64,000 bases of DNA, taken from Cliona cf. orientalis (Eukaryota > Porifera > Demospongiae > Clionaida > Clionaidae). The notes under the pieces were generated by a model. It worked only from the letters and a program-made list of their open reading frames with translations, had not been told where the DNA came from and did not search any database. How positions within the stretch are numbered: the first letter of the stretch is position 1; each line of letters begins with the position of its first letter. A program made the position numbers and the translations under genes. The stretch covers positions 5,642,001 to 5,706,000 of the forward strand of contig OZ005695.1 in assembly GCA_963930775.1 (NCBI GenBank), given 5' to 3'. Shown in pieces: positions 35,501-50,500 of this stretch.

Positions 35501-38500
35501 TGTTGTAGGTGAATATCATTACAAAGGTCATGACCCCCATAAAGAATTGTAACACAGGCCCATAGTGATCTCCCTTCTCTATTTTATGGATATTGGTTTT
35601 GCATATTCTACAAAGCAGTGAAGCTGCGAGTAGAATTGTGAAACCAACATCTAACTATTTCGGTAGCAGTCACTACTGACCCGTTAACATACTAATGGCC
35701 TCTAACTATCCCACAATTTGGGGTGGAAAATTATGTTGCTATGGTAACTGCTACCAAATACTCTTGGTACATGTACATGTAGGTTACTTATCAATCTTGC
35801 CTCGATTATTTGAAGTTCAGTCCTCATAAACCAGCCATTTGAGCTGTGTTCTTCCAGGGCAGCTACATTTGTACATGTGGGCGAGTAAACGTTAGACCTA
35901 AGCAGGAACTTGACCCCAAAGTGGTGGGTGGACTGATATTTCATAGTGAGCCCTCTTTCGTGAAGGTGCGGCATTATGGACATGCATGTGACATTCTATT
36001 TAAGCTTTGCAAGTTTAGTAAACTTTTTGTTAGTCATATACATAATGATTTTCAGGCGCATATTCTCGTGGAAAGTCAAAGGCAATCTAGTCCTAGTATA
36101 AGGTAGTGGTGCTGAGCCAGTTAATGGTGATATCGATATACAGGTCTCTACCGGCTTTGTTCACTTCCTTTGTTATCGACCCATTCTGTGAAGAAATTTG
36201 AATAAACAGCTCATGCTACAAAATCGTTAGTCTAAGACTCATAGGTGCTATCACCTGGGCACTTACCCAGGATACAAATTGCATGTGTCTATCATTCTTA
36301 TGGCGGGTGAGAAACGTTCTTAGTGGTGCTGGCTGTAGTCCAATATTTCTGCTGCTGACCAGTCCATTCTATGTTGGTGTTGCCAACCATGCTCTGTGAC
36401 TGCCGAAGTGTTGATGTCTCCATTCTTCACCACCTGTTGATGTTCCTTGATTCTGTCCACAATTGTGCCGCCTGATTGGCCGACATACATCTGAGAGCAG
36501 TCACTGCAAGGAATCTGGTATACGATTCCTGTGCGGCACTCAACTGGAACTGGGTCCTTTGGTTTGACCAGAAGCTTTCTTAGGGTCGTGTTAGGCTTGA
36601 ACCTCACTCTGATGTCTGCTTCCTCTAGCATTCTTCTTATTGGCTCAGACAGACCTTGTACATATGGTAGTATGATGAGCTCGTCGGTATCGGATACAGT
36701 TGCTAATTTAGTGATGGGGAAGTCGTGAGCAAGGCTTTGTCTACCTTTACTCCAGCCCCATGTTTTTGTAAATGCTACGTCGATGACACATGCACAACGA
36801 TTCCTACTCATCTGGTCACATCATTCCACGATCATTTGAATGGAGTGAACAAACACATCCAGTTCACACTGGAGATGGAAGAGAACAACTCACTCCTATT
36901 CTTGAATATCCGACTGCACCACCATACCAGATGGATCCATACTCACATCAGTTTACAGGAAGCCCACCCACACAGATCGCTACTTGGACTTCTCCTCCCA
37001 CCACCCATTGGAGCACAAAAGATCTGTGGTGACAACCCTGTTCTCTCGCGCCAACTCACTCACGTCCACAATGCTGCAACGCATGGGTGAAGAATCACAT
37101 CTCTCTAAAAAGCTGAAGATTAACAGATACCCACAACGTTTCATCTGCAAGCAACAAGGAGACAAGCGAACTTTGAAACCAGATGAACCAAGGAGAGAAC
37201 CAAAGGCATCAACCATTCATTGTGGACATCATCGTAATCAGTCACCTTCAGCCACGTCCACCCTCAGCGCGCATGTGTAAACGCATGCACAGTATCGATC
37301 ATCATCATAATATTTTATCCTGTTTTAAACACTTGTTTCTTGTCATTGTACCTTAATTTCCTGACGAAGACACCAGAATATTAGGTGTCAAAACTTTGGA
37401 ATTAAGTCAGCTAGAGAAAGTGAAATACCTATTGCTAGTCAATACGTAGCCACACAGGAATCTACAAAATATTCTTAGTTGCCTAGTGTTCCTGCATTGG
37501 TTTTTTTTATCGCTAGGTGGCTCTACTCTGCCGGTTATTTCGCTTCTTTAGTGCTAGTGCCGGCTCTATAACCACAGCCTACTTTAAATGGCTTCTGCAA
37601 TGTGTTTACTAGAGCTAGTTTTAGATTCCTGGGGAGTGGGGGGAGAAGCTGAATGATGATCATTACTTGAATTTTATATATCTCTAAACTTAACCATGGT
37701 TTCATTTAGGGGGGGGGGCAGGAGGGGTCACTTGCCCCCCCCCCCCCCCCCCCCCCTTGAGAGTAGCTACCATCCATACATGCACAAGTAAAAGATTTAA
37801 CCGGTGAAAGTATCCAAAGTGGCAGTTTTGCTTATTTTTAAGCCATAAATTAGCTAAAGCTTTGCGCTACGCACGGTAGGAAACACATCCCACATCGTTA
37901 CAACATTTGACTAGAAATAGAGGGGAACCAGTGTATATTACTGACAGACTTTCCCCATCCGAGTGCTCAGAAGCCACCACCTCTCAGAGGTTGAAACATT
38001 AAAAAATTTCCTGGGGGAGCATACCCCCAGACCCCCCTAATATAATGAAATTAATGAGCACAACGTCATTCTTCACAGATGAAAAAAAACATACTTTAGT
38101 CTTTGCACCTCCTTAACTCTGGAATTGTCGCGTTTGCCCCCCCCCCCCCCCCCCGACAAAAATCCTAAATGAAACCCTGTTTGGGGGGGGGGGGGTGGGA
38201 TTTCCCTAAATTTCCCTCCAGCACAATGCTCAAGAATATTTAAAACAATAGTAAGCTTGTAGCTTTGACTATAAAACTTTGAGTAATGATTGAAATCGCA
38301 AAAAGTGCATGAAAATTGAGATGCTTTAAAAGTGAATTCAGCACAATAATGCATATCTATGGATATCAAGGGTAAACAAAAATTCTGTATAAAACCCTGT
38401 TTGCACTACAGGAATATGATAAAGTTACTAAGGATTCATCTGAAAAAGTGAAATTGGCAAATCAAATTTACGATCTGGTAAGTTTTAGTGACCTACTATA

Positions 38501-41500
38501 TATGTAAAGAATCTGTCTGTCTTCTCTGTTCATCATATGTCAGCATGATAATCTCCAGTTCTCAGAGCTAATTGTAATTCTAACGTATGTCAGAGTGAGA
38601 CCACACCAAAGGTGGACAACTGTTCACCTGAGATGACACTATACAATGATTCATCAGATTTATGGCTAAGGGCGACTGTGTAATTATTGCTATATGCACA
38701 TACATGTAATACCATACATGTAGGTGTGGATTTTTTTAAGTGCATCTAGGAACTAGAGCTCTATAGAGCACATACCCCATGCGCACATTGCGCAATCTAT
38801 AGGTCTACTTTTGTTGTTGCTTGGTTGTATCAAGGACTTATAGACCCCATAAGCCCCTGGTTGTATAGTATGGGGCAGGGCTCTTGGTGATATCAGCCAA
38901 AACATCACTGAATCTCTCTCTGCATCAAATCTAGACTAGATAAATATAGGTATCTTACATTCTGATTCGATGGGGCTTTGCATTCTAGTCTGCGGATAGC
39001 CACCAGCCAAATGTGTGCTTTACCAGTCCTTAATTATTCAGTGTTATGCGCATGAGCAGAAAGCACAAGGCCTGTATGCATAATGCATTGAGTGGGCACT
39101 GTCGATAGGCGTGGTTATGAAGGCTAATAAAAAGGCACTATTTGTGACGCTCGTGGACCATATCCCTTGATTCGAAGCACATTGAAGCCCGTTTTTCGCC
39201 AAATGCGACTGATTCATTATGCTTACTAGTCGCTCAGGTGCCTAGACCTCGAGATATGGTGATTTTTCTGCTAACAACAACAACAACAACGACGATACGA
39301 CCGATTACTTTACCCCCTTGCGCATGCATGCGGGGTAATTAAGCTCATTGAAGTAGATTGTAATGGTCGGCCATCGGCTGTTTTCTGGGTCAAAAGTTCA
39401 CAATAATTATACAGTGCTGTAGAGTGTGCTGTAGTGCACGGTTTATACTATAGCCACACTGGGTTGTACGTACTATAAAGTGAGCAGGTGAATAGTATTT
39501 AACACTCACTTTGTTATACAGACAAGCTGATACTGTCACTGTGTATACTATACACTCTTATAGTGATAGTTTTGTATGTATACTATAGCTGAATGGGTCC
39601 ATATAACTTGATGTCAGATCATGTCCAGCCAACATTAGTGTTGGTCTGAGATAGTGTCAGGGCAACTTTTAGTCTGCTCTGCTCATGTTAAAAAATAAGC
39701 GCATACTTCCTTTGGGTTCAACTACTAAAATCTAGTGATGTAGACAGCCTAGAGCTACAAATTCAATGTATCATAAGCCCCATTTACAGTAGGCCTTTAA
39801 ACCAGTTTGGAAGCCAGCTTAGTTTAAGCTGGCTTGGTGTAAACGCGCTAAACTGCTTTACAAGTTTCCTTCTAAACCGGTTTATAAACCACGTCTTGGA
39901 GGTGGTTTGAAACCGTTTCCAGTTTAGGATATGTTGCTATGCAAACTGTTCATGTGTAAACGCTCTAAGCTGCTTACTTAAGGCCCTATGTGTATAAACA
40001 CGATTAAAGCGCATTCCAAAGCAGTTTAGTCTAAGCCAGCTTGTATGTGTAAACGGGGCTATAGAGTCCATAGACTCTATATGTACTATAAGTAGGGATG
40101 ACCCGGATATGCCATTATATGTAGTAAGTTACAAAAACTTAATTTTTATGATGTACGCCAGAATACCTATCTGTTAGGCACCCATACATCCATGGAAATA
40201 ATCAGGTACAATGAATGCACATGTATGCCTGAACCAGCTGTGTCAAAAAATAGCCAATTGTCATTCTTTATTTATTTCTTTTTCATTTCAAGGGGACCAC
40301 GCACTATGCAGAAAAAAGTGGTTCAAAAACCACCACAGTAGAGCCATACAATGCAAGCAGGCATCCAAATAGCACAATGTTTGGTAAGGGGTCGTCAACG
40401 TACTCCGCACACCCGAAAATTATTTTATGGGAAACACAACAAGTGAATGGCTTCCTACACAAACTTTAAAGAGCCATAACTTTAATTCTAGGGTGTAAAG
40501 TCTTTACATCAAAGTTCATGATTTGAACCATTCTGCATGCCCATATATCTATAATGCGCATGCTCATTATGTGTTACCATAGTGAAATTATGGGACAGGA
40601 GCCAGCAGCATTGATCGTGTGTGAGCGAGCAGCGTGTTACTGGCTAATAAAGAAGGTGCTAGGCTATGTGACTCTTGTTTAGGGAATGAATCTTCGAAAC
40701 CAGTAAGTTTGTTGTTGATAGTAGCTTCTCTGGGTCTGGGAACAAGGCTAGGTGACTGTAGATCTAGAGCTGAGGGGCTATGGCGACGAACTAGTGAGGG
40801 GTGTGGCTACAGCTCGTGCATGCATGCAACTTCAGCTCATCATCCTGCAGCTGGATACATAATATAATATGCCTGGCACTGCACCGTTGAAAGTGAATTT
40901 AAGAGTTAATGGCGAAATCATGACAGATGGCATTATTGAATATTACGCTAAAGAGGAATAAAAAGAGTAGAAAAAACAAGTACAAAAAAACAAGGATGAA
41001 GTAAGGTTGGAAGGGCCAAAAAGTACACAAACAAGATTTGTAGGGATAATCACATCCACTATACATGTACATCCCTACGATTGCTTTTTGAGTAGGTGCA
41101 GGAATAAACTAACCAGGCAGTAATACAACACATGCACCTACAATAGGAAATGAACATCCTAAAGCCAGTTACTCACTAAATTCGTTTGATTTGTTGTGTT
41201 TGCTCAGGTGCCTATACACAGTATAGCAGGTAACTTTTGCAAACATTAAATTTGCATGGCAAAATGGCACGTACCCCATACTCCATTGGTATTGGCAAAG
41301 TTTAAATTTGGCGACGTGAAGCTTTACTGCCATAGGCATTAAATTCAATTGGCGAGTTCTTAAACTTTTAATTTGGCAATCTATACTGAACTTGTGCCAC
41401 CTTGCCAAATTTCCCACTATACAGTGAATCCACTAGGTATGGAAATATCTGTGCTCACAAAAATAACAACATGACCAATTACTTAGAAGGGCTTAGACAT

Positions 41501-44500
41501 GGTAGGCAGGGTTAACAAACAAGTGTGCCTAGTAGAAGGCATGACACCCAAACTGTTGGTGAACAGATATCCTTTCTTGAAGTCTCTCCACTCTATAACT
41601 CCAGCCTGCACCACAATTGATGATAGAGAGTTGTAAAGCCTACACAAAACCATGCATATAATCTATGTCTATGCTTGCTTGAATCTTGTATGGCATGCAA
41701 GAGAAATTCATGTGCTATACAAACTGTTCATGTGTAAACGCTCTAAGCTGGCTTAAGGCGCTTACATAAGCTGGCTTAAGGCCCTACGTGTAAACGCGAT
41801 TAAAGCGCATTCCAAAGCGGTTTAGTCTAAGCCAGCTTGTATGTGTAAACGGGACTTTAGAGTATCCTCATACTTACATATGGCGCACTATATGCATAAA
41901 AAGGCAGTCTATCAGCACAAACCAGCTGCATTACAGTTCACACCAGCCCTAAACTATTCATGGAGGGGTTAAACTACATGAAAATCTACAGACCGTGAAT
42001 GATGGCCGAATTTGGCACAGACGCAGCAGCCAGTAGTTCCACCCTGGTTAGCACTGTTGCCAACAGCAAGGTATTGGAGAAGTGGACTTGTGAAGCACTG
42101 AAGGCATGCTTAAAGTCTTGGGGACTAAGCTATTTGGATTTTCGAAAAGCTGAGCCAAGTGAGTAAATTTGCATAGCCAGCCCAATTTATATTATTAGAG
42201 CAAGTACCACCCTTTACCATTCTCATGTACATTATTCATTCATATAAACAAAATTAATTGTACTCAATGCACACACAAACAAGAGTGAAAGATGCCATGG
42301 AAGTGGGCATGTCCTAGCTCTTGTGAAGACAGTGACATAGAGGAGGAAAGACCAGGTGTGCTGGATGATGCTTTGAAGGATGCTACAGGCTGGATCAATC
42401 TGGACAGTACAAACAATATACCACAGTTATCCATAAAAACTATCCATAAATATTTTATCAAAAGGAAAATACGTAAAGATCAAGTTAGTGCAAGTAAACC
42501 ATTCGAACAAGGTTATCGCGTTTATGATGCTAAAAAGGTGCAGTCTATGTCTATCTACCAAACAATCAATGACAATCTATTTAGTGTTATCAAGGCAGCA
42601 GTATTACCATCACAAAGGACGGATAAGGTGTACGAAACAATTATCGTAGTATATACCGTAGAATCCCGCAATTATGCACCCCCCTCGCGCATAAGCCCCC
42701 GGCCCCCTGCATTTTTTTGCTCGAGTTCCTGCATAGGTAGTTTTGTCTCGCGTATAAGCCCCACCTCCCTACAGCAAAATGTAGATATTCAGAGTCCATA
42801 AGCCAATAAAAACAGTAGCTACAGCTATCAAACTAGCTATTTGTGTCATATTATGCCTTACTTTGTCGTTTTTCTTGAGTTTGCCCAACAAATAGCCAGA
42901 GAAAGTACAGAGATCGCGTGCCTACGTGGCATTCGACAGTTGGTAATGGTAGTCACGCGGAAATGTAAGGATCCCACAAATAAGCCCCCTCCCCACTTTT
43001 GCCCAATGCTAGCATGAACAAAGGGAGGGGGGGCGTAATCGCGGGATTCTACGGTAATACAATCGGAATTATCTACTATATGCCACATGCACATGTACAG
43101 CAGGAGAAGGAGGATCATGTAGTCGTGTAGCTGCATTTTATTCGCCATTTATGCTCTAACCCATGCACATCACTACCCTCAAAATGGAATGTACCTAAAT
43201 GCACCAAGGCACCACAGGATATCCCAGTATCTACCCTACATATTAAGAAGCCATCTTATATTAAACCCCCAAAAATAGAACTACCATCACCACACACACC
43301 TATTAGCCCAAGTATGTCACAAGTAGCTGTTGGTCGTATAATGAAATCATGCCAGGTCCTATCGGAACACTGTACACACACATTCTTCTTTCATCAAGTA
43401 TGGCTCGAAACCACAGATGCAAGGGTAATAGCAAGATTAAATTTAAATTGCACTTCACCACCACCATCAACATCATCATCAACTCCCTAGTATCTTTGCC
43501 CACACTTCCCCATCCCTACAAACTCACTTAAGCTTTTTAACTGGCTTTTCTAAAAGCCACCACTTACACAAAGGATTCCTTCTTTATGATATTGCACAAG
43601 TACACAAGATAAAGCAAAACCAAGGGCTTATCGACCGCCGAAGGCGGGAGATAAGCCCTTGGCAAAACTAAGACTGAAGTTCACCATAATCCTAGATAAA
43701 TCAGCATCTGATAATTTATCTATATCTGGAGGGTGAAATAAAGAGCACAACAAATAAACCAAATACTATTAATATAAGGAGAGATACTGAGGGGAATTGC
43801 ACTAGTTAAAATACGATATTGCTTAATGCGACCAATAGCTCGTTCTACATGTATTCTCAGTGATGCTATTTTACGAATTTTTAAATCATTAGGTTTGGAC
43901 AGGTGTCCACTTTTAACGAAGGGGGGCATACATTATATTTAGCCTACACCCACAAATAAGCAGGTGATACGAAATGTCAAACCCCTTATCTGCCATGACT
44001 GAGTCTCCACTTTCAATTAGATCTAATAGACCAGAATGTCTAGTGAGTTCTTGATCCGATATGCCCCCTGTGAATAAGTTAGATACAAAAGTACCGTATA
44101 GCTCCAAATTTTCATGGTTCAAAGTTTACATGAAATCCCATAATTGCAAATTTTCGTGATAAAAATTTCGTGATCGCCACATTTTTTCGTGATTACCACC
44201 ACGCCGCAGCACCCATGTGGACAATTCACGTTGTCACTCGGCCCACAATTGCACCATCTTTGCGTACACATACGCACGATCATGCTTGCAATGCGCATGT
44301 GTGCACAGAACGTAACCACGCCCACAATAATACTAAATTTCGCGAGGAAAATTTTCGTGATCAGAAGTCAAATCATGAAATTTACGAAAATACTGTTCCA
44401 CGAAAATTTGGAGCTATACGGTATATGCTCCTGTTATACGTATCAAGCCTTTAAATGTATTATGATGCTTATAAGATAACCAAGTAGATGACTGAATATT

Positions 44501-47500
44501 AAGGGATGATGGAGTCTCGATAAATAGTTCCATACAATCAATGATAACATGAGTAGATGGATAAGTTTCTTTAAACTGTTTAGGCATATATAGATTGATT
44601 AATTCACGTGAAGGCCAAGTAATTAGTGGATAAAGTTGGGTGTTTGGAAATGGTAACCATGCTGTACATACTCTTGATATAGTGGATACGCTGCAATTAA
44701 ATTTGTGAGCAAGATCTCTGTCAAGTAGATTAAGACGTATAAACGTAGTAGCACTAAAAAAATCATATAACTAGAGCTCTCTCTATAGCACATACCCCAC
44801 ACACTGCGTCTGCATACAGTGCATCTATCTGCACAGAGACGAGAGCTGTGTACTATAAAATGATATGCGCTTGTTAACAAGCATTACCTACATACTATGA
44901 TTCGTTGTGTGCGAGCAGAAAGCAAGCAACAAGGGGTGCGGTTGATAGGCATGGCCAACAAAAATGCAGTTTTGCGGTCATGGGCCTTACCAAACAATTC
45001 GAAGCATAATGGAGCAAATTTTTCGACATTTTTGACAGATACGTTGTGTTTACGAGTTGTTCAGATGCCTAGATCTCAAGATCTGGTAATTTTTGTGTAG
45101 ACAGACAACAGATAGATGGACAGAACTGATTGCTCTACCCCTTGCTGCTCATGCGCATGCAGGGTAATTACTTATACAAATTGTGAATGAGTTATTCCAT
45201 ATTTGTATGATTTCTACAGGTTAGCGAACATAAACTTTATGATACTGACATATATGTACGTGTATTGTAGAATCCCATGATTATACCCCCCCGCCCCTTT
45301 CTGCATACTAGTATTGGGTAAAATTGGAGAGAGGACTTTGAGATTTCTACCAACGAATATCACATGGGCACATGAAGTGGGGCTAGATATGACACAAAAC
45401 TCCCTGCATAAGAACTCGAGTAGGGACGTATACGTGTGGGGGGGGGGGGGGGGGGGGGGGGGAGGGGGAGAAGTGAGCATAATTATGTGATTCTATAGTA
45501 CATTTACCTAGCGTGTAAAATGGAATTATGAATCATACAGTTAAAAGTGTCCTGTGGTATAGCTGATAGAAGCACTATATTAACTTAAAGGTATTGTGCC
45601 ACGATAACAATATAATATTATATACATATAAGGGATAATAAATTTTTAGTAAATTAATGTCACACGATATATACCGTAGTGTCCTGGGCAAGCGCCCACT
45701 CCCAGGTAAACTCCCATGTAGCGTGTTTCTAAAGGGGTCAATGTAGCAGCTTCTATACAAATGTATGGAAGTTATATCCCAGGCCAAAATCACGAGTTAT
45801 GTTTAAGCGCCCATGTTATCCGGGACACTACCGTAACTGTGCCCGTTAGACTAAAATCTGGCAGCCACTTTTCAAACAATTATCATTGTTATAATTCGCT
45901 GTGGCGGAGTACGATTGCATTTATCTATACGTCCAAGAAAAGCTGAAGAGTTGGACCAGGAAGGTCTTCAGCCAGCAGCTGAAGGTCAGAGGACTATCTG
46001 GGGACGGGCGAGAGTCGGCCACGCCAAATTAGCAACTTGGCTCCTGTAATAGTGGTTTGCGGCTTGACAAGCCATTGGTAGAGTTATTCACCTTTAGCAC
46101 GCAAGGCGAGCAAGACTAGCTCATGCAGGCACCAGACAAACACCAGTCATTGACTCTGCAGCGGCGTGAGTACCTTGCTTTGTTGTTATGGAATGCACAA
46201 GGAGCACGTGACAAATATTTAGTATGTGCGTGATTCGTGATGATGCTAGTCCATGTTTCTCCTTTATATAGTATATTATAACAATCTCTGCTTCTCTATT
46301 GCGACAGAATGCCTTTAAACCTAGCAAATTATGTTGTTCTATTAATTACCAGTTGGATAGACATATGAGACGTCTTGATCAAGATCTGAGTAGGTTCACT
46401 ATTGAGCTGGAGGCTGACACTGCTGGCATCACGGAATTATTGGAGCAGCGTATGTCATAATATCATGTAACAGGATATTTTGGCGGGATTTAAGTTTGGT
46501 GGTTGTATGGGCCCAAAATTGCCATTGTAAAAATATTTGTGAATTTATATTTAGCAGTTAAGTACAGCATTGCCATATATATGTGTACATATGTATGTGA
46601 GTAAGATCTTTTGGCAGATTTTAATATGATGATTGTTGAGGCAGACCGCCAAACTGCCTCCCCGCCAAGTATTCCGTGTAATTATTAATATTTTTTAAAG
46701 AATTTATCATTATACTTATCCTAATGCCTATGTATATTACTTAAACTAGGGTCATACCTCTTGGACCGACCTCCAACACCTGAGAAAGTAATTGCTGGTC
46801 AAAGTAAGTGTAGTCCTTTTTTGTGAAGGTACTGTTTCATGGATGCCACACCCATGAATCAAATTCTAAATGACTACCACTCCCCTTGTGCATATCCTGA
46901 CAGTTAATGATGCATAATAGTGGAAATCCCCTTGGCACAAAGCGGACTGAGCAGTAGTGCATGCATGAATCCAAGGTAGCGAGTAGTAACCACAAGAATG
47001 CATTTTGTATTCAGATTTGTGAAGTATGCATGCAGTAGCCTCGTATCCGGGCCATACATCCCATGTTTTTTTAATATTGCATCGTTGAAAAACATGGGAT
47101 GGCCTGGATACGAGGTTAGTATGCAGTACTACCATGTGCATGTCAGCAGTTCTCCAGACCTTGAGATTGAAGGATGTGGCTGCGAGACTAGAAGGCAGAA
47201 GTGGTAAGCAAATGTCACTGGAATTGTGAAGAAAGCATTACCAACAAAAGCCACATAATGTATCTTGAAAACGAAGTTGACAGCGTTGTCCTGCATGTAG
47301 CATGGATATAAGGTGTGTATTGGGATATTGGTCCCCTACATATGCCATTTATGTAGTTGACCATTAGAGGAGTATAAGTCACCCATTTATTAACCCTTGC
47401 CACAAAGCATAGGCAGAGGGTTACTGCAATAGTTTGGCAATTTTTATCTGTCCCTCCATCCAAACCCTCCCTGTGTTTACTAGTGAGAAAGTAACACGTT

Positions 47501-50500
47501 CTTCAACATATATTCATAAATACCACCAAAAAGGAATAGTGATCTGACATAGGATTCCAGCTGTATTTGGTCTGACAATATTAGGTAGTGAAAGCCAGCT
47601 TAGCAGCAGCCAACTACAGCCTGTTTTCAGCCATGAATACCATTTACACTGTGAAGTGGCTCACAGTTGACACTAGTACCTACCACAAGTCCAGCCCAGT
47701 CTTGTAGTGTTGGTGCCACATGTACATAGGCTCCAACTGTCCCTGAATCTCCGGGACAGTCCCGGATTTTTAGCAACTGTCCCGCATCCCGGAAGCTCTA
47801 CTACAATTGTATTATTGGTCCGGAAGAGGTCCAGACACTAGCATAAACACTGTAGTAGTAGTACAACTAGTCACTTACTTGTGGTAAAATGAACAAGCTG
47901 TTTGTGGTAGTGCCTTACAAACTTTGGTTTTTGCAGTAGCAAAACTACAAGAGGTCTACTAGGCTTGCAAATTCATGCTCCAGAAAGTATATTCTGGCCA
48001 TTGTTGTCATCAAATTCAATCATATTGGGTGTGGTATGGGTGGAGTTTTAATTAATGATTGGCGTATCTAGTGGGTGTGGTCTGTGTCCCTGGAGCTGTT
48101 CAGGAAAAGTTGGAGCCTATGCATGTAGGTGATGGTGGCTAGCTACAAAGTAGACTTGTCTGAACCTATCCTCAACCCATTGATGCCTTAGTATACTCAG
48201 TATCTATAGCACCTGTTACTACTCATGAAGGTTCACCACTATGGAACTGCAGGACTTCATGATGTCTAATCAAATTTGTCTAAAAATATCAGGACATTTT
48301 GTCCTTGTATCTGAAAAAGTTACTATGAGCACTGCTGCAGAGGCTTTCAATTTAGATTTTGACATAGCCAGGTGCCCTTCCCCTACTCCTATATAATTAT
48401 GTAGATCATGTACTGATCTGCAGAGAACTTGCAGTACCACCCTACCACAACCCTGTTCAAGTACAGTGTTTGTAGTTCAGTACTAGGGATATTGAACAAG
48501 CATGCACAGTGAGAGCATAATAGTCGTGCATAGCCATACTATACACGTGGTAGTCATGCATGCATGCAGCGGTTAGGGTTCTGTACTCAAGTGCATTCAT
48601 TAAGGATTCATGCAACGACATAGCATTATCTGATCTGTACTTGGAAACAAGCAGGAATGAAATATGCAGGATACAATATCAATAGACTTTAGGATTGGTA
48701 CTACAAAGATATACAGGATGTCCACGTACTTAAGAATGATAGGTCTTAATTCCTGGCATGTGTTCTCTGGAGGGTTACAAAATGCTCCGTTAGTTTTAAT
48801 CAATTGCCAAATTAGGGTTAATTATTAATCTTAAGCTCTGCACACCAAAAAGCCAAACCATTTCCACAGTGGGTCGGTGGTATATCATATTGCTAAGAAT
48901 AGTTCAGTCAGAGGATTATTTCTTGTCATAATGAGTATATAATGTAGTGGGTTTCTTGTAGCATGGTTTTAGGATCATGCTGATGAAATTTTCATGAACC
49001 ATCAAATTATTAGACCCTTGCAATGATATTATTACAAGTAGTACAAAACCAATTGAAAATTGAAGAATGACGTAGGGATGGCAGGGATAATCACATCCAC
49101 TATATTTTTCATGCACCTATTGATGTCGACTTGCCCTTTGAGTGTTCTTGACTTGCATGTGGAAGAAATCATCCCCTGTCACTGATATCAATGGCTCCGG
49201 ACAGTCAGCTTTGAGTTAGTTGGATCATTGCTGGTTACTTTTGTACCCTATGCATATAGCTACTAAAAAAGCAAGTATAGGGATGTATAGTGGATGCGAT
49301 GATCCCTACAAATCTTGTTGGTGTACTGTTTGACCCTGCCATCCCTACTTCATCCTTCATACTTTCTTTTTTTTTTACTGCTGTTAGTATAATTCATTTT
49401 ACATGGTGTGCTCATTCAACTCTCAATGCTGGTCCAGTGTAATTCAGTGGAGGTGACGAAGTTCACACGTGCACAAAATTCGTAGCCACGCCCCTTGCAT
49501 TCCTATGCCTAGACAGGCTGACAAAGAAGCTGCCCAAATAGCGATGAGACTCTCCGGTTTAGGGAGAAATTTTTTTAAAGTTTTGTTGGTGGTAGCTACT
49601 GGGTAGCTACTGAGGTACTGAGTTGGTTGACTCAGCTGAGGGGCCGCGCCCAAGGAATGACCAACCGCTCCTCGAGCCTCCATATTCATGATTGATTCAG
49701 AGCAGCACTAGCGCTGCGCTCGCTCGCTAGCCTAGCCACTAGCACTAGCGCTCGCTCGCTCAGAGTAAAAATAGTAATAGAGCGCATGTACGGCCTGTAG
49801 TGCTGCTAGTGCAGTGGATGCCATGGTGCATGCTGCTGATTAGCAGAGCTTGAAGTAAGGATTTAAGTGTTCAGACATAATGTCCATACATGATCAGTTT
49901 TGTTCAGACATTTTCAAATTTTGTACAGACATTTCAGATTCTGTTCTATGAGCTGATCATGAGCTACATGTAGCTACATTTCAGTTTGTACTAGTACTAT
50001 CTGCAGACTTAGCAGATTCCACAGACCACCAAACATGACTGTGGTTTGACAGGTAGTGGTACTACTGTTATTCTCCATATGCACTATGAACAGTCCATTG
50101 TGGCTGTAGGCAACCACAGTGCTGAGCTATTGCTCTAGGCTATGTCTGGACATTATGTCTGCACAAAGGCTGCTATGATTGGACATTTGGGCAATATGCA
50201 CGAAAATGTCCTATGTCCGACCATTGTTTCAAGCTCTGATTAGTCACATGACTTCACCATGACAACACATTCTGAGCATGTGCATTATATTATACATGTA
50301 CATGTGTATGACAAAATGGCGTATCGGACACACCCAGTCGTTAATGCGTCATACACACCCATGATTACGTAAATCAAGATTATGCAAGATTAGCATACCA
50401 CTGCACTGCATGCTACAAAATGGAGTAGATTTATACAACTAAGATGAGAGGTTAAAGTATAGTCTTTCTTGAGTTAGCCCTGGAAATAGTATAAGTAAGA

